Made by a program: the position numbers and the translations under genes. The notes beneath the pieces are model-generated. The model ran no database searches. It saw only the letters and a list, made by a program, of their open reading frames with translations, and was not told the origin of the DNA. Shown piece by piece: positions 61,501-64,000 of a stretch of 64,000 nucleotides of DNA; the first letter of the stretch is position 1; each line of letters begins with the position of its first letter. The DNA comes from Lentisphaeria bacterium UBA4640. GTDB lineage: Bacteria; Verrucomicrobiota; Lentisphaeria; Victivallales; UBA1829. Location of the stretch: contig DHMO01000045.1 of NCBI GenBank assembly GCA_002405835.1, positions 62,001-126,000 on the forward strand. The letters run 5' to 3'.

Positions 61501-61550
61501 ACCGGACGGTAATCCTTGGTCGGATTTGCTGCGAGTTCTATGATATTCAT
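58515..61550 (-). CDS. Large glycosyl hydrolase, GH106-like (alpha-L-rhamnosidase-type)
   Basis: 1011 residues, no signal peptide. The start YRPVPFWSWNDKLEAGELARQIELMHDAGIGGFFMHARGGLLTDYLSDDWF followed by AYDENGWPSGFGG is the signature of a large group of proteins related to GH106 alpha-L-rhamnosidases. The N-terminal 500 residues should be the barrel, then a class I amidotransferase-like domain (LPKLINLSPKQAELLAEFVRQGGKILG) and C-terminal beta domains that include a galactose-binding-type sandwich (about 830-1000). Rhamnose is a guess; related proteins of Lentisphaerae are uncharacterised. Likely acts on imported oligosaccharides. Confidence 0.75.
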   Translation of the reverse strand: MNIIELAANPTKDYRPVPFWSWNDKLEAGELARQIELMHDAGIGGFFMHARGGLLTDYLSDDWFDVTKAAIHAAEKCDMNPWAYDENGWPSGFGGGIVNGLGLEYQQKYLRCRKVSPADLAKADHKIAVYSLDCKRISEEEAKAQSEVLLFYFDVNPYYVDTLDRKVTDKFLEVTHQEYYNRLSESERREMKGFFTDEPQISRNGIPWSFIYESEYRAAYAEELLDVLPALFFKTDRFERTRWRFWRLTTRLFMNNFMKPIHDWCTAHGWKLTGHMVCEDNYASQLTSNGAVMPMYQYFHIPGMDALGRGTVSVATTLQLASAAAQTGLNQILSETFALCGWAVDFADLKWLYQWQTVHGINLLCQHLEGYSLRGIRKRDYPASLFIHQPWWEHYRPFNDAFSRVGVMLANGEIRTNVLLLHGITTAHIFHDQTREATDHYMLYSANFENLSRELEAAHINHHYGDETLMELYGSVQNGRLVIGKQSYSLVLLPKLINLSPKQAELLAEFVRQGGKILGVQNDLDPHFYLGGELADDLPLLKQIQWFDSSEAMIREAAKLADPIAVPLKGTAADQITDPDCQAKKIHVARRYFTNLDGKPARLYYYVNIERFESFETELYLDAAGVEAFDPETGKIVPVHFEKTAQGLKVPHRFEPAGAFMLLARDTEIESAKPVIHPEKSLALKPEYRIAEASENLLTLDYCGYEADGEKISDHEYVLSVQDKLLTYERDVDTVLTYEFTVGETFPAGTPLTLLIERPERYEISVNGKSVSNKPEGFFADKAFERIAIGDAVVKGRNVIRLRTTFHQPPETYKGIAASRVFESEKNKLAFDSEIEAVYICGRFGVAAQATFRDLERNGERCAGPFTLEAQPETADIRHLEQFGFPFFAGKITLEQTVNVEAGKENEPCRIAFSHVFANIAKLELNGTKLGSIRRPDYSLDIPDGVLKAGANTLRITLVNSLRNMLGPFHKEEGELFGVGPASFYKDPGVFCPNGAPDWNSEYCFLRFGCD

Positions 61551-61556
61551 GAAAAA

Positions 61557-61615
61557 ATCCTTTGTTGAGTTGAAAACTTCAAAGGATAATATATCATGGA
61601 GGCGGAGCGAATCAA
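61557..61615 (-). promoter_or_regulatory. Promoter and inverted repeat of the GH106-like gene
   Basis: Minus strand TTGATT (61615-61610), a 16-base spacer and TATATT (61593-61588). Just downstream is ATCCTTTG-N15-CAAAGGAT (61557-61564 and 61580-61587), with TTGAA-N3-TTCAA (61570-61582) inside. One arm contains the AAAGGA ribosome site. It may be an operator at the start of transcription. Confidence 0.5.
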
Positions 61616-61634
61616 CCCCGGATTCGGTGTTTCT

Positions 61635-62108
61635 TCAGATTTTTGCGGAAAATTTACGCCGCAATCCCTCGTAGACAGCCACGGCAACCGAGTTTGCAAG
61701 ATTCAGACTGCGGTTGAAATTGCCGGGCATCGGGATGGTGTAGAAGTTTTCCGGATAACGGTCGTGATACTCCTGCGGCAGACCGTGTCCTTCGCTTCCG
61801 AAAACGAGAAACGCTCCGGGTTCCATCGGACAGTCCCAGTAGAGTTTTTTTGCTTTGGTGGAGAAAAAATAGAGCGGGGCGCCGTTCGCGGTTTTCAGCA
61901 GGTCGTTCCAGTCCGGGTGACGCTGAAAGTCCACGTGATGCCAGTAATCCATTCCGGCGCGGCGGACGTACTTGTCCTCCAGAGAAAACGAGATCGGTTC
62001 CACAAGGTGCAGACGGCATTCCGTGCAGCAGCAGATGCGTCCGATATTTCCCGTGTTCTGCGGAATTTCCGGAGCGACAAGCGTGACATGATAAAGCGGG
62101 TTTTCCAT
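61635..62108 (-). CDS. trmL: tRNA (cytidine(34)-2'-O)-methyltransferase
   Basis: 157 residues, the same length as E. coli TrmL/YibK, of the SPOUT knot family. VAPEIPQNTGNIGRICCCTECRLHLVEP is the N-terminal motif 1, VFGSEGHGLP motif 2 and IPMPGNFNRSLNLANSVAVAVYE the knot motif 3 that binds SAM. It methylates the wobble base of tRNA-Leu. Confidence 0.92.
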   Translation of the reverse strand: MENPLYHVTLVAPEIPQNTGNIGRICCCTECRLHLVEPISFSLEDKYVRRAGMDYWHHVDFQRHPDWNDLLKTANGAPLYFFSTKAKKLYWDCPMEPGAFLVFGSEGHGLPQEYHDRYPENFYTIPMPGNFNRSLNLANSVAVAVYEGLRRKFSAKI

Positions 62109-62118
62109 GAGAGTTCCT

Positions 62119-62499
62119 TCAGATGACGCGTCCGAGCGCGATTCCGGCGAATGCAGCGAGACAGCCGGTGATGTTTTGTCCGATCAGATTCAGCGCGGCT
62201 TTTCCCCATGCGCCGGAGAGCGCCAGGTTGACGCTTTCCAGCATGAATGTGGAGAAGGTCGTGAATGCGCCGAGAAAGCCGATCATCAGCACGGGCAGCC
62301 ACGGAGCGAGCCCCGGCAGACGGTTCTTCGCAAGCGCGAAGAGGAGTCCGGCGAGAAACGCTCCGGCGATATTCACGGCGAATGTGCCGAACGGGAATGG
62401 AGCGGACCATGCCGATACCAGCTTGAGTCCGAGGTACCGGCAGAGGGTTCCGGCCATGCCTGCAAGCAGAATCAGCGGAATCAGCTTGAGCGCGGACAT
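62119..62499 (-). CDS. crcB: Fluoride channel Fluc
   Basis: 126 residues with four membrane helices. The GTLCRYLG, FGTFAVNIAGAFLAG and GFLGAFTTFSTFMLE segments carry the conserved Asn and Phe of Fluc channels and the Na+-binding Thr-Phe stretch. It is a single-gene, homodimeric type. It starts directly at the end of the alpha-galactosidase gene. No fluoride riboswitch was recognised, and there is no space for one. Confidence 0.92.
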   Translation of the reverse strand: MSALKLIPLILLAGMAGTLCRYLGLKLVSAWSAPFPFGTFAVNIAGAFLAGLLFALAKNRLPGLAPWLPVLMIGFLGAFTTFSTFMLESVNLALSGAWGKAALNLIGQNITGCLAAFAGIALGRVI

Positions 62500-64000
62500 T
62501 TATTTTGCCTTCAGATGATAGAGGACGCTGGACGCGTTGCCGCGCAGGTCGGCGCTTGCGTTGATTCCGGCGTTCATGAAGGTGGCCCCGTGTGCGGTGA
62601 AATCGCGTCCTTTGAGTGTGTATTTGCGTTCCGGATCAAGTCCTGGAATGCGTATGCGGATCACCGGCGACTGCGAGCAGGGATCGTTGAGTTTGTGGAC
62701 AACGGTCACAAGCGCCTCTTTCCGGTCGGCGGAGACCCAGCACCAGGCGGCGATGTTGCCGAGTCCGAATCCTTCGGTAATGCGGTGGAAGGTTCCTTCG
62801 CGGATCAGGTCGTTGTACTTGTGGTACTGCTTGACCTGCTCGCGGACCAGTTCGCTGTCTTCTTCGGAGAGCTTGGCGACGTCAAGTTCATAACCGAAGG
62901 TTCCGGCGAGCGCGATGTCGCCGCGGAACTTGAATGGCGTTGTGTTGCCGGTCTGGTGGTTCGGGCAGACGGAGACATGGGCGCCCATTGCGCTGCAGGG
63001 ATAGAAGAGCGAGGTTCCGAGCTGAATCGGGATGCGCTCAATTGCATCGGTGTCGTCGCTGCACCAGATCTGCGGAACGTAGTAGAGCATGCCGGCGTCG
63101 AAGCGTCCGCCGCCGCCCGAACAGCCTTCGATGAGGAGGTTCGGGAACTCTTTGAGCAGACGTTCATGGAGGTCGTAGACGCCGAGGACGTAGCGGTGAG
63201 CGACTTCGCCCTGCTGTTCCGGCGGGAGAGCGGCGGAGTGGATTTCCGTGAGATTGCGGTTCATATCCCACTTGATGTACTCGATGTTCGCGGAATGCAG
63301 AATGCCGGAGATCGTTTCGAAGAGATAATCGACGACCTCTTTGCGGGACATGTCGAGAACCATCTGGGTGCGTCCGATGGAGCGGGGGGCGTCCGGAACG
63401 GAGAGAACCCAGTCGGGATGCGCTTTGCAGAGTTCACTGACTTCAGAGATCATTTCCGGCTCGAACCAGAGACCGAACTTCATGCCGAGTCTGTTGATTT
63501 TTTTGACGAGTTTGGAGAAATCGCCGAGTTTTTCGGTGTTGACAAACCAGTCGCCGAGAGAGGAACGGTCGTCGTTGCGCTTGCCGAACCAGCCGTCGTC
63601 GAGAACGAGCATTTCGATGCCGAGCTTGGATGCGGCTTTGGCAATGTCGTAAATCTTGTCATCGTTGAAATCGAAGTAGGTCGCTTCCCAGTTGTTGACG
63701 AGGATCGGGCGTTTGACGTGCTTCCAGGGGCTGCGGATGACATGATTCATAAGGAACGCATGGCTCTGCGCGGAGAGTCCGCCGAAGCCGTTTGCGGAGA
63801 AGATGAGGAGCGCTTCGGGGGAATTGAATTCTTCGCCCGGGTTGAGGTTCCAGGTGAAGTTTTCTCGGTTGATGCCGAGCATGGCGCGGGTGGATTCGTA
63901 TTCGTCGACTTCCACTTCAACGGCGTAGCTGCCGCTGTAAAGAAGGAGCATCCCGTAGACGTCGCCGTGGAGTTCACTTGCGTTTTTTGCGGCGAAAACG
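62500..64000 (-). CDS. Alpha-galactosidase, GH36 (N-terminus cut by window edge)
   Basis: The reading frame is open to 64000 (the codons before 63951 read on into HGDVYG, a normal GH36 segment), so about 500 of some 730 residues are visible. The catalytic nucleophile is the Asp of IKWDMNRNLTE and the acid/base the Asp of CSDDTDAIERI. The substrate-binding motifs LDDGWFGKRNDD, GLWFEPEM and IEGCSGGGGRFD are present. It removes terminal alpha-galactose from raffinose-type oligosaccharides or galactomannans. It lies upstream of crcB and trmL with no gap to crcB, so all three are probably co-transcribed. Confidence 0.93.
   Translation of the reverse strand, partial: VFAAKNASELHGDVYGMLLLYSGSYAVEVEVDEYESTRAMLGINRENFTWNLNPGEEFNSPEALLIFSANGFGGLSAQSHAFLMNHVIRSPWKHVKRPILVNNWEATYFDFNDDKIYDIAKAASKLGIEMLVLDDGWFGKRNDDRSSLGDWFVNTEKLGDFSKLVKKINRLGMKFGLWFEPEMISEVSELCKAHPDWVLSVPDAPRSIGRTQMVLDMSRKEVVDYLFETISGILHSANIEYIKWDMNRNLTEIHSAALPPEQQGEVAHRYVLGVYDLHERLLKEFPNLLIEGCSGGGGRFDAGMLYYVPQIWCSDDTDAIERIPIQLGTSLFYPCSAMGAHVSVCPNHQTGNTTPFKFRGDIALAGTFGYELDVAKLSEEDSELVREQVKQYHKYNDLIREGTFHRITEGFGLGNIAAWCWVSADRKEALVTVVHKLNDPCSQSPVIRIRIPGLDPERKYTLKGRDFTAHGATFMNAGINASADLRGNASSVLYHLKAK

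Noticed and set aside
59130..61568. 812-codon open frame antisense to the GH106-like gene, and similar ones at 27782-29590 and 11604-13436
   Set aside because: All lie opposite well-supported genes, lack ribosome sites and family features, and follow the same codon-bias effect.
1..64000. CRISPR arrays, rRNA, tRNA genes and insertion sequences
   Set aside because: No regularly spaced repeats, no cloverleaf-like intergenic segments and no transposase genes were noticed; tRNA scanning by program would be needed to exclude them fully.

Overview
The window looks like a chromosomal segment from the Lentisphaerae (Victivallis-like) branch of the PVC bacteria. This rests on three things: a pseudopilin with an FTLIELL leader and a C-terminal H-Xn-DG motif embedded among secreted glycoside hydrolases; the abundance of sugar-related genes (GH3, GH5-like, GH36, GH106-like, two sugar isomerases, ThuA and a Gfo/Idh/MocA oxidoreductase); and lipid A genes (lpxC, fabZ) showing a Gram-negative envelope. 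The assignment is an inference from gene content. Intergenic regions are short and AT-rich. No rRNA, tRNA, CRISPR array or insertion sequence was recognised, and no gene-free stretch exceeds 300 bases; the longest are 45037-45301, 17029-17278, 34880-35093 and 10674-10879, all described as regulatory regions below.

Layout. 1-564 is the end of a TrmB-like regulator. 666-4954 is a + strand run: aspS, lytic transglycosylase, DUF3047 protein, hemW. 4956-8262 is a divergent LacI regulator and GH3 glycosidase. 8312-10673 (-) is olsB, olsA and a CobS-like membrane protein, read divergently from a zinc-ribbon coiled-coil protein (10880-11581). fucI follows. 13677-17028 (-) is MscS channel, FUSC-type membrane protein and HlyD adaptor. 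17279-22035 (+) is a secreted glycosidase / pseudopilin / GH5-like operon with a palindromic operator over its predicted start of transcription. An AraC regulator and an unknown 648-residue protein diverge from overlapping promoters at 22.9 kb. 24942-27688 (-) holds SIMPL, AlkA-type glycosylase, lactonase and Smr genes. 27821-31858 (-) holds a sugar isomerase, a solute-binding protein and its coupled AraC regulator, divergent from thuA and an oxidoreductase (31990-33821).

33881-43864 contains a putative glycosyltransferase, the yhiI-rbbA-yhhJ export cluster, a MATE pump, a NIF3-like protein, an M50 protease and xseA. 43933-45036 is a MsmX/UgpC-type ATPase, which could energise sugar importers whose own ATPase is missing. 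45302-47661 is hisD-hisC. 47703-51500 is the most unusual part: a compact phage head-gene cassette (scaffold, major capsid, Bbp16-like decoration, DnaT-like/head-completion) plus one divergent structural-looking gene, with no terminase, portal, tail, lysis or integrase gene, set between housekeeping operons and bounded by hairpins. 51570-58351 (-) is a six-gene run lpxC, tandem fabZ, glgB, rsmB, tatD, tcdA. 58515-64000 (-) has a GH106-like glycosidase, trmL, crcB and a GH36 alpha-galactosidase cut by the window end.

Many promoters share one form: a TTGNNN -35 box, a 16-17 base spacer and a TATATT or close variant as -10. Several are overlapped by inverted repeats that look like operators, fitting carbohydrate genes each under a local LacI or AraC regulator.
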